In this document: one piece after another, positions 8,257 through 17,314 of the stretch
How the letters are laid out: each line of letters opens with the position of its first letter
Numbering within the stretch: the stretch's first letter is position 1
Origin: Rhizobium vallis
GTDB lineage: Bacteria; Pseudomonadota; Alphaproteobacteria; Rhizobiales; Rhizobiaceae
Direction of reading: 5' to 3'
NCBI RefSeq assembly: GCF_003985155.1
Contig: NZ_ML133693.1
Coordinates: 282,522-346,521, forward strand
Length of the DNA: 64,000 nt
Notes under the pieces: generated by a model
The model's database searches: none
What the model was told of the DNA's origin: nothing
Seen by the model: the letters and a program-made list of their open reading frames with translations, nothing else
Translations under genes and position numbers: made by a program

Positions 8257-9879
8257 TCAGCTCCGCAGGCCGGGCGCCTCATGGCCGGTGCGCGCCACAT
8301 ATTCGGTGTAGCCGCCACCATATTGGTGGATGCCTTCAGGCGTCAGCTCCAGCACCCGGTTGGAGAGAGCCGCCAGGAAATGCCGGTCGTGCGAGACGAA
8401 CAGCATGGTGCCCTCATATTGCGAGAGCGCTTTGATCAACATCTCCTTAGTGTCGAGGTCGAGATGGTTGGTCGGCTCGTCGAGCACCAGCAGGTTCGGC
8501 GGATCGAACAGCATCATCGCCATGACCAGGCGGGCCTTCTCGCCGCCCGACAGGACCCGGCATCGCTTTTCGACATCGTCGCCGGAAAAGCCGAAACATC
8601 CGGCAAGCGCGCGCAATGGTCCCTGCCCCGCCTGGGGAAACCGGTCTTCCAGCGACTGGAAGACGGTGCGCTCGCCGTCGAGAATGTCCATGGCGTGCTG
8701 GGCGAAATAACCCATCTTGACGCTGGCGCCGAGAGCGACGCTGCCCTGATCGGGCTCGGCGGTGCCGGTCACCAGCTTCAGGAGCGTCGACTTGCCGGCG
8801 CCGTTGATGCCCATGATGCACCAGCGCTCGCGCCGCCGCACCATGAAATCCAGGCCTTCATAGATGGTTCGGCTGCCGTATTTCTTGTGGACGTTCTTGA
8901 GGTTGACCACGTCTTCGCCCGAGCGCGGGGCCTGCTGGAATTCGAAGGCAACCGACTGGCGGCGCTTCGGCGGTTCCACCCGGTCGATCTTCTCCAGCTT
9001 TTTCACGCGGCTCTGCACCTGCGAGGCATGCGAGGCCCGCGCCTTGAACCGCTCGATGAACTTGATTTCCTTGGCCAGCATCGCCTGCTGGCGTTCAAAC
9101 TGGGCCTGCTGCTGCTTTTCGTTCTGCGCCCGCTGCTGCTCGTAGAATTCGTAGTCGCCGGAGTAGGTCGTCAAGGCGCCACCATCGATCTCGATGATCT
9201 TGGTGACGATGCGGTTCATGAACTCGCGGTCGTGCGAGGTCATCAGCAGCGCGCCCTCATAACCCTTGAGGAATTCTTCGAGCCAGATCAGGCTTTCCAG
9301 ATCCAGATGGTTGCTCGGCTCGTCGAGCAGCATGACGTCGGGGCGCATGAGCAGGATGCGGGCAAGCGCCACGCGCATCTTCCAGCCGCCCGACAGCGCG
9401 CCGACATCGCCGTCCATCATCTCCTGGCTGAAGCTGAGGCCCGCCAGCACTTCCCGGGCGCGACCCTCGAGCGCATAGCCGTCAAGCTCCTCGTATCGGG
9501 CCTGCGCCTCGCCGTAACGCTCGATGATGTCCTCCATGTCGCCGGCCCTTTCGGGATCGGCCATGGCGGCCTCGAGTTCCCGCAGTTCGCCGGCAACGAT
9601 GCTGACGGGGCCGGCGCCATTCATCACCTCGGCGACGGCGCTATGGCCCGCCATCTCGCCAACATCCTGGTTGAAGTAGCCGATGGTAACGCCCTTCTCG
9701 CAGGAGACCTGGCCTTCATCGGGCTGCTCTTCACCGTTGACCATCCTGAAGATCGTCGTCTTGCCGGCGCCGTTCGGGCCGACGAGGCCGATCTTCTCGC
9801 CCCTGTTGAGTGCAGCCGAGGCTTCGATGAAGAGGATGCGGTGGCTGAGCTGCTTGCTGATATTTTCGATACGAATCAT
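8257..9879 (-). CDS. ABC-F family ATPase (ribosome-associated type)
   Basis: 540 residues, two ABC domains and no membrane domain. Walker A motifs are GPNGAGKTT (34-42) and GINGAGKST; signatures are LSGGWKMRVALAR and LSGGEKARLVMA; Walker B motifs are MLLDEPSNHLD and LVLDEPTNHLD. A charged linker (about 240-320, with repeated EQQRAQNEKQQQ-like sequence) separates the domains, as expected for the P-site tRNA interaction motif of ABC-F proteins. Members act on translating ribosomes. Length suggests a YbiT/EttA-like rather than Uup-like member; the subfamily is not resolved. Confidence 0.9.
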   Translation of the reverse strand: MIRIENISKQLSHRILFIEASAALNRGEKIGLVGPNGAGKTTIFRMVNGEEQPDEGQVSCEKGVTIGYFNQDVGEMAGHSAVAEVMNGAGPVSIVAGELRELEAAMADPERAGDMEDIIERYGEAQARYEELDGYALEGRAREVLAGLSFSQEMMDGDVGALSGGWKMRVALARILLMRPDVMLLDEPSNHLDLESLIWLEEFLKGYEGALLMTSHDREFMNRIVTKIIEIDGGALTTYSGDYEFYEQQRAQNEKQQQAQFERQQAMLAKEIKFIERFKARASHASQVQSRVKKLEKIDRVEPPKRRQSVAFEFQQAPRSGEDVVNLKNVHKKYGSRTIYEGLDFMVRRRERWCIMGINGAGKSTLLKLVTGTAEPDQGSVALGASVKMGYFAQHAMDILDGERTVFQSLEDRFPQAGQGPLRALAGCFGFSGDDVEKRCRVLSGGEKARLVMAMMLFDPPNLLVLDEPTNHLDLDTKEMLIKALSQYEGTMLFVSHDRHFLAALSNRVLELTPEGIHQYGGGYTEYVARTGHEAPGLRS

Positions 9880-10061
9880 GGTGTACGCCGGGCCAGGGGA
9901 AGGAAATTTTGGCGCCCTTATGCCATGCGTTGAAACGGCAGGATAGCCCGTTTCCCGCCGAGAAAAGCATGTGCGGCTTTCGCGGCGGGATCAGGTGGTG
10001 CTTCTTGATTTCGGTCCGGATTGGATAATATCGTGGCTTACGCCAAAGGGAATCCGCGCCA

Positions 10062-10391
10062 ATGAGCGTTCGTCCGCCGCAGTCCTTCAGACCATCCCAG
10101 CAGGATAAGAACGGTTTCAACGTCCTCGAATACGAGCTGATGTCGGAACGCGCCGATTCACTCGGCCGTCACGGGCTGAAGGTCGAAGCCGCCCTCGCCG
10201 CCCTGAAAGCCTGGTCTGCCGACCGAAAGAGCGCCGACGAGCGCGAAAGGCTTCTGAATGAGGCCTCCGACGCCGTCTGGGCGTTCTTCATCCAACGGGA
10301 GATCTGCGGCTTGCGGAATAATCGCGACGCCATCCAGCGCTACGGCATTCCGAACGAAGTGATCGCGAGACTGGGCGCGATCCGAAAATAA
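10062..10391 (+). CDS. Conserved alphaproteobacterial hypothetical protein (possibly DUF6665)
   Basis: 109 residues, soluble, predominantly helical and charged, with FNVLEYELMSERADSLGRHGLKVEAALAAL and a later DAVWAFFIQREICGLRNN. I associate this pattern with a small Rhizobiales family (DUF6665), which should be verified. It is divergent from the ABC-F gene across about 180 bases. No catalytic motif is visible. Confidence 0.65.
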   Translation: MSVRPPQSFRPSQQDKNGFNVLEYELMSERADSLGRHGLKVEAALAALKAWSADRKSADERERLLNEASDAVWAFFIQREICGLRNNRDAIQRYGIPNEVIARLGAIRK

Positions 10392-10477
10392 CCGCTGACG
10401 TGCATCTCCACCTGCGGATAGAAATCGCGGTGCAGGCAGCTATGCCTAGTGCCGAACCAACGCGAAAGGGAATTGCG

Positions 10478-11347
10478 ATGCCAAGCTCAGTCCGGATCGG
10501 AAATCAGGATCTCACCGTCGACGTCTCTTCCCTCGGCGCCGAGATGCAGGCGCTCGACACCAGCGACGGAGGTTCCTGGCTGTGGACGGGCGACGCAACC
10601 TTCTGGACCGGGCGCTCGCCGATCCTGTTTCCGATCGTCGGCAAGGCCCCGGACGACAAGATCGCGATCGACGGCGCGGTCTTTCCGATGGCCCAGCATG
10701 GTTTTGCCCGGCGGAGCGAATTTACGCTCACGGCCTCCACCGCGACGATGTGCCGATACGAACTGACCGCCTCCGAGGCAACCCGGGCGGTCTATCCGTT
10801 CGATTTCCTGCTGGCCGTCGAGCATGCGGTGGAAGGCCGGGCGCTGACCGTCAGCGCTGAGGTGACCAACCGCGATCAGAAGACGATGCCCTTCGGGCTG
10901 GGGTTCCACTCCGCCTTCGCCTGGCCGCTGCCTGGCGCTGACGGGCGCGCCCACACCATCACGCTCGACAATCAAGGCGAGCCGGAACTCGTGCGGCTGG
11001 CGGGCGGCCTTATCAATCCAACACCGCTGCCTTCGCCGTTTCATGCCGGGCGGCTGGTTCTGGATCACGCAATGTTCGAGCAGGATGCGATGATCTTCCC
11101 CAAGGGTGCGGGCGAAGGGCTGCACTATGGCGCCGAGGGCGGGCCGAACCTGCGGTTCCGCTTCGAGAACCTGCCCAACCTCGCTCTCTGGACCAAGCCT
11201 GGCGCGCCTTTCCTCTGCGTCGAGCCATGGCATGGGACGGCTGCGCAAGCCGGAGCTTCGAGCGAGCTGTCGGAACGACCCTCGACCACGCTGCTCCCGC
11301 CGGGTGCTGTGGCGCGTTTCGCCTTCACGGTCGAGATCGGGCAATAG
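10478..11347 (+). CDS. Aldose 1-epimerase-family protein (galactose-mutarotase fold)
   Basis: 289 residues. The mutarotase fold is indicated by FPIVGKAPDDKIAIDG, QHGFAR, GFHSAFAWPL and CVEPWHG, which supply the two histidines and the glutamate expected in the active site. Members interconvert alpha and beta anomers of free or phosphorylated hexoses. The ATG at 10478 follows AAAGGG and starts at the conserved beta-sandwich. A strong terminator follows, so it is the last gene of its transcript. The exact sugar is not deducible. Confidence 0.82.
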   Translation: MPSSVRIGNQDLTVDVSSLGAEMQALDTSDGGSWLWTGDATFWTGRSPILFPIVGKAPDDKIAIDGAVFPMAQHGFARRSEFTLTASTATMCRYELTASEATRAVYPFDFLLAVEHAVEGRALTVSAEVTNRDQKTMPFGLGFHSAFAWPLPGADGRAHTITLDNQGEPELVRLAGGLINPTPLPSPFHAGRLVLDHAMFEQDAMIFPKGAGEGLHYGAEGGPNLRFRFENLPNLALWTKPGAPFLCVEPWHGTAAQAGASSELSERPSTTLLPPGAVARFAFTVEIGQ

Positions 11348-11360
11348 CTTTCACGGGTGA

Positions 11361-11396
11361 AGCCCTCCTTCGCATGCCATGCAAAGGAGGGCTTTT
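11361..11396 (+). terminator. Rho-independent terminator after the epimerase gene
   Basis: Perfect ten-base stem AGCCCTCCTT/AAGGAGGGCT (11361-11370 with 11384-11393) followed by TTTT. It separates the epimerase gene from the convergent emrB gene. Confidence 0.8.
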
Positions 11397-11431
11397 CCTG
11401 GGGAGGATCTTCCTGCGGCATCCGCCGGCCT

Positions 11432-13021
11432 TCAATGGGCGCCCGCACCGCCGCCGGCCTGTGGCTTCTTGGTGAGAAGCAGCGCAAACGCCGCCACTGC
11501 AAGCACCACGCCGATCACGGCGAATGTGTCGCTGAAGCCCAGGATCAATGCCTGGCGCTTGACGATCTGACCGATCGCGACGATTGCCTTTTGCGATGCG
11601 ACAGCCGGATCGGTGACCCCGTGCTGGATAAAGTAGCCAGTAAGCTTGCCCAGGCGATCGCGAACTTCGTCACGGCTCAGCGTGATCGATTGGCCGATGA
11701 TATTTGAATGGAACTGCTCGCGCTTCGTCAGGATGGTGCCGAGCGAAGCCGTGCCGACGGCGCCACCGAGATTGCGCAGCATGTTGGTCAGGCCAGAGGC
11801 GGCGGCAGCGTCGGCAGGTGCAATGCCGGCCGTGGTGATAGCGGTGATCGGCGTCAGCACCAGGGCCTGGCCAATGGCACGCACGATATTCGGGATCCAG
11901 AACTGGTCGCCGGCATTGTCGGCCGACAGCATGATGTTCATGAAGCAGCTGATCGCGAAGATCGATATGCCGAGGAAGCCGATATAGCGGGCGTCGAAGC
12001 GCTTCATCAAAACCGGCACCAGCGGGATGAGCAGCAACTGTGGCAGGCCGGTCCAGGCGAGTACGTTGCCGATCTGCTCCGCATTGTAGCGCTGCACCTG
12101 GCCGAGATATTGCGGCAGGATATAGACCGTGCCGAAGAGGGCGACGCCGACCAGCACATTGACTAGCACGCCGATGCCGAAATTGCGCTGTGTCAGCAGG
12201 CGCAGTTTGACCAGCGGCTTCTTCACCGTCAGCTCGATCCAGATGAAGGCAGCGAGAAAGACGAAGGCGACGATGCTGAGCTTGACGATGAAGGGCGAAG
12301 AGAACCAGTCGTCCTTGTTGCCTTCTTCCAGCACGGTCTGCAGTGCCGAGAGGCCGATTGCCATGGTAAAGATGCCGGCCCAGTCGCCTTCCTTCAGAAG
12401 GTGAAGCTGCATCGGCTGCTTTTCGAGCGTCAGGGCGAGAGCGGCCGCCATGATGAGACTCGGGATCGTGTTGATGAAGAAGATCGTCTGCCAGCCGTAA
12501 TTCTCGGTCAGGTAGCCGCCGATCGTCGGGCCGATCGCCGGAGCGAAGGTGACCGAAAGGGCAAAGATGGCAAGACCAAGCGGCTGCTGGTTCTTCGGCA
12601 GCTTGGTCAGCACCATGGTGAAGGCCATGGGGATCAGCACGCCGCCGGCAAAGCCCTGCAGGCCGCGCAGCAGGATCATCGTGCCGAGATCATGAGCGAA
12701 GGCACAGGCCATCGAGAAGAGCGGGAACAGGATCGAGTTGACGAGGATATAGCGGCGGAACGAGAAAACGTTGCTGAAATAAGCTGTCAGTGGAATGACG
12801 ACGATCTCGCCGATCAGATAGGACGTCGAAATCCAGGCGCCGTTGTCGACGCCCGTTCCGATGCCGCCCTCGATATCGAGGAGGGAGGCGTTGGTGATCT
12901 GGATGTTGAGGATCGCCATGAAGGCGCCGATCATGCCGGCAAGAACGGCGATCCAGTCTCTGGTGCTGGCCCCTACCCTTGGCTGCGGAATGGCGATGGC
13001 TGTTGCTGCGATGGTGGACAT
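11432..13021 (-). CDS. emrB: DHA2-family MFS multidrug efflux transporter (EmrB type)
   Basis: 529 residues with about 14 transmembrane segments, the DHA2 hallmark. Motif ITNASLLDIEGGIG resembles the family's first-helix motif (LNVALP), and helix 5 has PTIGGYLTENYGWQTIFFINTIP. It should form the inner-membrane pump of a tripartite efflux system with the adaptor encoded upstream. GAGGAG precedes the ATG. The gene lies 23 bases downstream of emrA and is presumably repressed by the divergent TetR protein. Substrates unknown; TolC-type partner not in the window. Confidence 0.88.
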   Translation of the reverse strand: MSTIAATAIAIPQPRVGASTRDWIAVLAGMIGAFMAILNIQITNASLLDIEGGIGTGVDNGAWISTSYLIGEIVVIPLTAYFSNVFSFRRYILVNSILFPLFSMACAFAHDLGTMILLRGLQGFAGGVLIPMAFTMVLTKLPKNQQPLGLAIFALSVTFAPAIGPTIGGYLTENYGWQTIFFINTIPSLIMAAALALTLEKQPMQLHLLKEGDWAGIFTMAIGLSALQTVLEEGNKDDWFSSPFIVKLSIVAFVFLAAFIWIELTVKKPLVKLRLLTQRNFGIGVLVNVLVGVALFGTVYILPQYLGQVQRYNAEQIGNVLAWTGLPQLLLIPLVPVLMKRFDARYIGFLGISIFAISCFMNIMLSADNAGDQFWIPNIVRAIGQALVLTPITAITTAGIAPADAAAASGLTNMLRNLGGAVGTASLGTILTKREQFHSNIIGQSITLSRDEVRDRLGKLTGYFIQHGVTDPAVASQKAIVAIGQIVKRQALILGFSDTFAVIGVVLAVAAFALLLTKKPQAGGGAGAH

Positions 13022-13044
13022 GACACGAACTCCTCATCCCCCGC

Positions 13045-14226
13045 CTAGCTGCGGTCGTTCTTGGTGTCGATATCAGGCTGGACGGACATGCCGGGGCGCA
13101 GATCGCCATTTGCGGCGGCGTCACCGTCAAGCACAATCCTGACCGGAATGCGCTGGACAACCTTGGTGAAGTTGCCGGTGGCATTATCAGGCGGCAGCAA
13201 CGCGAACTCCTGACCGCTGGCAGGCGCAAGGCTGTCGACATGGCCGTGATAGGTGCGGCCCGGGAACATATCGACCTCGATATCGACCGGCTGGCCGGCA
13301 CGGACGTCGGTCAGCTGCGTTTCCTTGTAATTGGCAATGACGTAAGCGGCTGATGTCGGCACGACCGACATCAGCTGGGTGCCGGCCTGCACATATTGAC
13401 CGACACGCAGCGTGCGGTTGCCGACGGTGCCGTCGACGGGTGCGACGATCGTCGCATAGGAGAGGTTGAGCTCAGCCTGGTGCTGGACGGCCCGGCTGCG
13501 GGCGAGCGTGGCCTTGGCCTGGGCAAGCTCGGCATTCAGAAGATCGACCTGCTTGACGGCGGCATCGAGCGCGGCGGTGTCGCGAACGATCGTGGCCTGG
13601 GCGGCGGCGATCTGCGAGGCAGCCTGCTGCGCCGTCTGGACAGGGGCATAACCATTGGTGGCCAGATTCGAATACCGCTTGTTGTTCTGCTCGGCGAAGG
13701 TCTCGTTGGCGCGGTCGACGTCGAGAGTGGCGCCGGCGGCAGCGATCGTCGATTGCTGGATATCGAGCGAGGCCTGCTTGGCGTTGACGGTAGCCTCGGC
13801 GGCAGCGACATCGGCTGTTGCTTGGTCGAGAGCGGCCTTGAAGTCGCGATCGTTGATGCGGGCTAGCGGCTGGCCGGCCTTAACAGTCTCGTTGTCCGTG
13901 ACGAGGACTTCGGCAAGATAGCCGGAGACCTTGGGGGCGATAGTGCTGTTGTCGGCCTTTACATAGGCATCGTCGGTCGAGACGTGGAAGCGGCCGACCG
14001 TCCAGTAATTATGGCCGTAATAGGCGCCGGCTGCGATCAGCACGATGGCCGTTGCGCCGAGCAGCAATCCGCGACCGCGGCGCTTGCGGGCGGGAGGCCC
14101 TGACACGACGGCAGGTTCGACAATGCGCGGTGCGTTGCCGGCATCAAGGGTTGCAGGCGCGGCTTCTGCCGTGGTTTCCGTGGCGGGTGCATTATTATTC
14201 AGGGCTTGCAGCGTTTTGATCGACAT
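13045..14226 (-). CDS. emrA: HlyD/EmrA-family efflux adaptor (membrane fusion protein)
   Basis: 393 residues. A proline/alanine-rich cytoplasmic N-terminus precedes one transmembrane helix (GLLLGATAIVLIAAGAYYG, about 53-71). The periplasmic part has the EmrA-type barrel-sandwich start STDDAYVKADNSTIAPKVSG, a long alanine-rich helical hairpin (about 130-240) and the second lipoyl half (ATIVAPVDGTVGNRTLRVG). The start has AGGAGA. It couples the EmrB pump to an outer-membrane channel. First gene of the emrAB transcript, behind a promoter region with twin palindromes. Confidence 0.9.
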   Translation of the reverse strand: MSIKTLQALNNNAPATETTAEAAPATLDAGNAPRIVEPAVVSGPPARKRRGRGLLLGATAIVLIAAGAYYGHNYWTVGRFHVSTDDAYVKADNSTIAPKVSGYLAEVLVTDNETVKAGQPLARINDRDFKAALDQATADVAAAEATVNAKQASLDIQQSTIAAAGATLDVDRANETFAEQNNKRYSNLATNGYAPVQTAQQAASQIAAAQATIVRDTAALDAAVKQVDLLNAELAQAKATLARSRAVQHQAELNLSYATIVAPVDGTVGNRTLRVGQYVQAGTQLMSVVPTSAAYVIANYKETQLTDVRAGQPVDIEVDMFPGRTYHGHVDSLAPASGQEFALLPPDNATGNFTKVVQRIPVRIVLDGDAAANGDLRPGMSVQPDIDTKNDRS

Positions 14227-14292
14227 TGTCTTCTCCTGGAAGTGGGTCGCTGTCGCTACCGGCTGCGGCCTTCGAATAGAGTGAAATGCAAA

Positions 14293-14314
14293 TTGGAAAC
14301 TTGCTGTTTTCCAA
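14293..14314. promoter_or_regulatory. Operator-like palindrome 1 of the emrAB/tetR divergent promoter
   Basis: TTGGAAA-N8-TTTCCAA, perfect seven-base arms. The same TTGGA-N12-TCCAA framework recurs 59 bp to the right. Its location between emrA and the TetR gene makes it a likely TetR operator. Confidence 0.6.
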
Positions 14315-14351
14315 AATATGTATTAGAAAATGGATGGATGTCAACAAGAAT

Positions 14352-14373
14352 TTGGAAAATTGTCATGGTCCAA
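14352..14373. promoter_or_regulatory. Operator-like palindrome 2, overlapping the presumed tetR start codon
   Basis: TTGGA-N12-TCCAA with identical spacing to the site at 14293. It covers the ATG at 14365. If that ATG is the true start, repressor bound here would block its own gene directly. Confidence 0.55.
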
Positions 14374-15012
14374 AATCACGAAATCGAGAAGAGGTCGCGA
14401 GGCAGACCGCAAGTCCGCTGCGACGACGATACGAAAAGCGTGATCATCGAGGCGGCCAACCGGCAATTCCACGATAACGGCTATGCCGCAGCAAGCATCG
14501 CCGCGATCGCGCAGGAAGCGGGTGTTTCGACCAAGACGCTCTACCGCCTGTTCCCGACGAAGGCGGACCTCTTTGCCGAGATGATCACGGAGCGGACGGG
14601 ACGCTTCCTTACGGCGCTCGACCCCGGCACACTTGCCGCGGCGGATCTCAGGCAGGGGCTGGAGCGCATGCTGATGGCCTATGGCATGCTGACGCTCTCG
14701 CTGGATACGATCACCGTGACCCGCCTCGTCATCAGTGAATCCGACCGGTTTCCGGAGATCGCCAACAGCTTCTATGAAAAGGCGATCGTCAGGACCAACA
14801 GGCTGATGGAGGACTGGCTGCGCAAGCAGATCGACCGTGGGCTGATTGCGCTAGACGATCCGCACGCGGCCTGCGGCATGCTGCGCGGCATGATGATCAT
14901 GGAGCCGCAGCGCGCCGCGATGCTCCGCCAGGAGGCGCCGCCGAAGATCGATGCGATCGCGGCGCGGGCGAAAATGTGCGCCGATCTTTTCTTGAAGGGT
15001 TGTGCGCTCTGA
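14365..15012 (+). CDS. TetR-family repressor, probable regulator of emrAB
   Basis: 215 residues. The N-terminal HTH is typical (VIIEAANRQFHDNGYAAASIAAIAQEAGVSTKTLYRLFPTKADLF), preceded by a basic RGRPQ segment, and the C-terminal half is a helical ligand domain. The start is uncertain: ATG at 14365 gives the conventional N-terminus, while an in-frame ATG at 14338 would add nine residues. Neither has a strong ribosome site. It is divergent from emrAB with two matching palindromes between, so local repression is likely. Confidence 0.85.
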   Translation: MVQNHEIEKRSRGRPQVRCDDDTKSVIIEAANRQFHDNGYAAASIAAIAQEAGVSTKTLYRLFPTKADLFAEMITERTGRFLTALDPGTLAAADLRQGLERMLMAYGMLTLSLDTITVTRLVISESDRFPEIANSFYEKAIVRTNRLMEDWLRKQIDRGLIALDDPHAACGMLRGMMIMEPQRAAMLRQEAPPKIDAIAARAKMCADLFLKGCAL

Positions 15013-15187
15013 AGCATCGCCCGGGCTCCAGAGCGCGATGATCTGTTTACGGGCGACCCGCAGCGAGCACGGGAAGAAGTCTGCCCCGCAGCAGCAGCCA
15101 GGAACAGGAAAGGCGCGAAAAGCTGACGCTCCCGCGCGCTCGCCGCGTTCCGGCTCCGGTCACCTGAAAGCCCTCCGCGCCAATCGC

Positions 15188-16375
15188 TCAGTTCGGCGGC
15201 GCGCCCAGCGCATGCAGGATGCCGCGGAGTTCGGCGAGGCCGCGCATGCGGCCGATGGCCGGGTAGCCGGGCGTGACTGTCTTGTCGAGATCGTCGAGCA
15301 TGCGGTGGCCGTGGTCCGAACGGAAGACGATCGTGTCTTCAGCGCTGCGGCGGCGGTCTTCGGCAACCAGTTCGCGGAGAACCGCGACCATGTCGACATC
15401 GCCTTCCAGATGGGCGCTTTCATGGAAGGTCCGGCCGTCGCCCTCGCGGGTCGTGGCACGCAGATGGGCGAAGTGAATGCGCGAGGCGAAGCGCCGGGCG
15501 ATCGCCGGCAGGTCGTTGTCGGCGCGCACGCCGAGGCTGCCGGTGCAGTAGCACATGCCGTTCGCTGGCGAAGGCACGGCCTCGAAGAGTGCAGCATAAT
15601 CCTCCGCCGTCGAGGCGATACGTGGCAATCCGAACAGCGAGCGCGGCGGATCGTCGGGATGCAGCGTCAGCTTGACGCCGCGCGCTTCGGCGGCCGGCGT
15701 CACCGCCTGAAGGAATTCGACCAGGTGGCGGCGCAGCCTTGCGGCATCAATGCCGCTATAGGCGACCAGCTTCTCCCGGAAGGCCGGAATGGTCAGCGGT
15801 TCGGTGGTCGAACCCGGCAGAGCCGAGGTAATAATGCGGGTGATATCGGCAATCTCATCGTCCGTCATGGTTTCAAAGACGACGCGCGCCCGCTCGCGGT
15901 CTTCATCGGAATAGCGCTGTGCGGCATCCGGTCGTTCCAGAATGAAGAGATCGAAGGCCGCGAAGCGCTCATGATCGAAGCGCATGGCGGTGGCGCCGGT
16001 CGGCGTCACGAAATCAAGGTCGGTGCGAGTCCAGTCCACGACAGGCATGAAATTATAGCAGACGATCGGAATGCCGCAGGCGGCGACCGCTTCGAGGCTG
16101 GCGATCCAGGCCTCGATTTCGGCCTTCGCCTCCCCGCCCTTGCGCTTGACGGCATCGGGGATCGGAATGCTTTCGACGACCGACCAGATGAGCGGTGAAC
16201 GACCGGCAGGCGTCGTCTCGATCAGAGACTGGCGTTCGCGCACTTCCTTCTCCGTCCAAGCTCTACCAATCGGAACCTGGTGCAATGACGAGACGATATT
16301 GGTCGCGCCCGTCTGGCGGACCTCGTCCAGCGTTACCGGCGCTTCCGGCCCGAACCATCTCCAACCCTGCCGCAT
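15188..16375 (-). CDS. uxuA: Mannonate dehydratase
   Basis: 395 residues, the usual UxuA length. It dehydrates D-mannonate to 2-keto-3-deoxygluconate in hexuronate catabolism. Family features: N-terminal MRQGWRWFGPEAPVTLDEVRQTGATNIVSSLH, central YNFMPVVDWTRTDL, LTLHPDDPP and C-terminal FRSDHGHRMLDDL, contributing metal-binding His, Asp and Cys residues (GMCYCTGSLG). AAGGAAGAAGG precedes the ATG. Directly downstream of a GntR/FCD regulator on the same strand. The partner mannonate oxidoreductase and isomerase are not in the window. Confidence 0.93.
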   Translation of the reverse strand: MRQGWRWFGPEAPVTLDEVRQTGATNIVSSLHQVPIGRAWTEKEVRERQSLIETTPAGRSPLIWSVVESIPIPDAVKRKGGEAKAEIEAWIASLEAVAACGIPIVCYNFMPVVDWTRTDLDFVTPTGATAMRFDHERFAAFDLFILERPDAAQRYSDEDRERARVVFETMTDDEIADITRIITSALPGSTTEPLTIPAFREKLVAYSGIDAARLRRHLVEFLQAVTPAAEARGVKLTLHPDDPPRSLFGLPRIASTAEDYAALFEAVPSPANGMCYCTGSLGVRADNDLPAIARRFASRIHFAHLRATTREGDGRTFHESAHLEGDVDMVAVLRELVAEDRRRSAEDTIVFRSDHGHRMLDDLDKTVTPGYPAIGRMRGLAELRGILHALGAPPN

Positions 16376-16420
16376 CCTTCTTCCTTTCCTTGCCTTTTCG
16401 TTTTATGTGTGGACCTGCCG

Positions 16421-17137
16421 TCAGCAGAAATAATCGGGGTAACGAGACCGCAACTCGTCGACATCGGGAATGACGGCGCTCAGATGATGAATCATCGCCA
16501 CGCGTGCAGCGATCGGATCATGGGCGGCGATCGCATCGCGAATATCCATATGTTCTTGCACCACATTGCCCATGCGCCCGAGAGCCGGCAGCGTCAGCCG
16601 CCGCGCCCGGTCGATCTGCACCTTGACCGTCTTCAGAATTCCCCAGATGCCGGGATAGCCCGATATCTGTGTGATTGCCTCATGGAAGGCCTCGTCCTCC
16701 TCGTGGAAGCTCGAGACGTTGCCGGTCGCGGCATCCGCCTGCTGCCGGGCGATGATGGCGTCGAGGCGGGTGATGTCAGCGGCGGTCGCGTTCAGGGCCG
16801 CGGTCTCGACGGTCGTGCCTTCGAGCGCCTTACGCACCACCACCGCCTCGGGGATCGCCGAGACCGGCACCCGCGATACAATGGTGCCCGACTGGGGATA
16901 GATATCGACCAGCCCGCCTTCGGAAAGCCGGAGTAGCGCTTCGCGCACCGGCGTGCGACTGACCCCGAAATCCTCGGCGATCCGCTTTTCCTGCAACGGC
17001 ATGCCAGGCGGCATCCTGAGCGAGACGATATCGGCATGCAGCCGCTCGTAGATGGCAGCAGCCGTAGTGATACGGCGCAGCTTTCCGCCAACGTCCTGCG
17101 ATGCCGGATTTACGAAGACTCCTGATGCTGGTGGCAT
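16421..17137 (-). CDS. GntR-family (FCD/FadR subgroup) regulator, probable hexuronate repressor
   Basis: 238 residues. The N-terminal winged HTH reads AAIYERLHADIVSLRMPPGMPLQEKRIAEDFGVSRTPVREALLRL, and the C-terminal FCD domain carries the metal/ligand histidines (FHEEDEAFHEAI, VVQEHMDI, ARVAMIHHL). It lies 45 bases upstream of uxuA in the same orientation, which argues for a UxuR/ExuR-like role. A ten-base palindrome about 30 bases upstream of its start is a plausible operator. Confidence 0.85.
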   Translation of the reverse strand: MPPASGVFVNPASQDVGGKLRRITTAAAIYERLHADIVSLRMPPGMPLQEKRIAEDFGVSRTPVREALLRLSEGGLVDIYPQSGTIVSRVPVSAIPEAVVVRKALEGTTVETAALNATAADITRLDAIIARQQADAATGNVSSFHEEDEAFHEAITQISGYPGIWGILKTVKVQIDRARRLTLPALGRMGNVVQEHMDIRDAIAAHDPIAARVAMIHHLSAVIPDVDELRSRYPDYFC

Positions 17138-17165
17138 GGCAATACCCGGCGCTCACACTTTCTGG

Positions 17166-17177
17166 CATACTAGTATA
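17166..17177. promoter_or_regulatory. ATACTAGTAT palindrome, candidate GntR/FCD operator
   Basis: Perfect ten-base palindrome ATACTAGTAT at 17167-17176. FCD-type GntR proteins often bind short TNGTNNNACNA-like or GTATAC-like palindromes in this position. Function inferred. Confidence 0.4.
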
Positions 17178-17314
17178 TCAATCGCAGCTTGCCAAGCAGT
17201 GCAGCAACAGCAGCAGAGGAGTAGGCCTTACGCAGGCGCAAACGAAAGGGCCTGCTTGCGTCCGTCAAAGGCGGCATATATACACCGGCGATAATCTCCA
17301 AAGTGGTATCGCTG

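Noticed and set aside
8281..9933. 550-codon open frame opposite the ABC-F gene
   Set aside because: It mirrors the whole ABC-F gene, has no family motif, and is rich in His/Asp/Arg as expected from antisense of GC-rich codons.
15002..16198. 398-codon frame opposite uxuA
   Set aside because: UxuA on the other strand has all family motifs; this frame has none.
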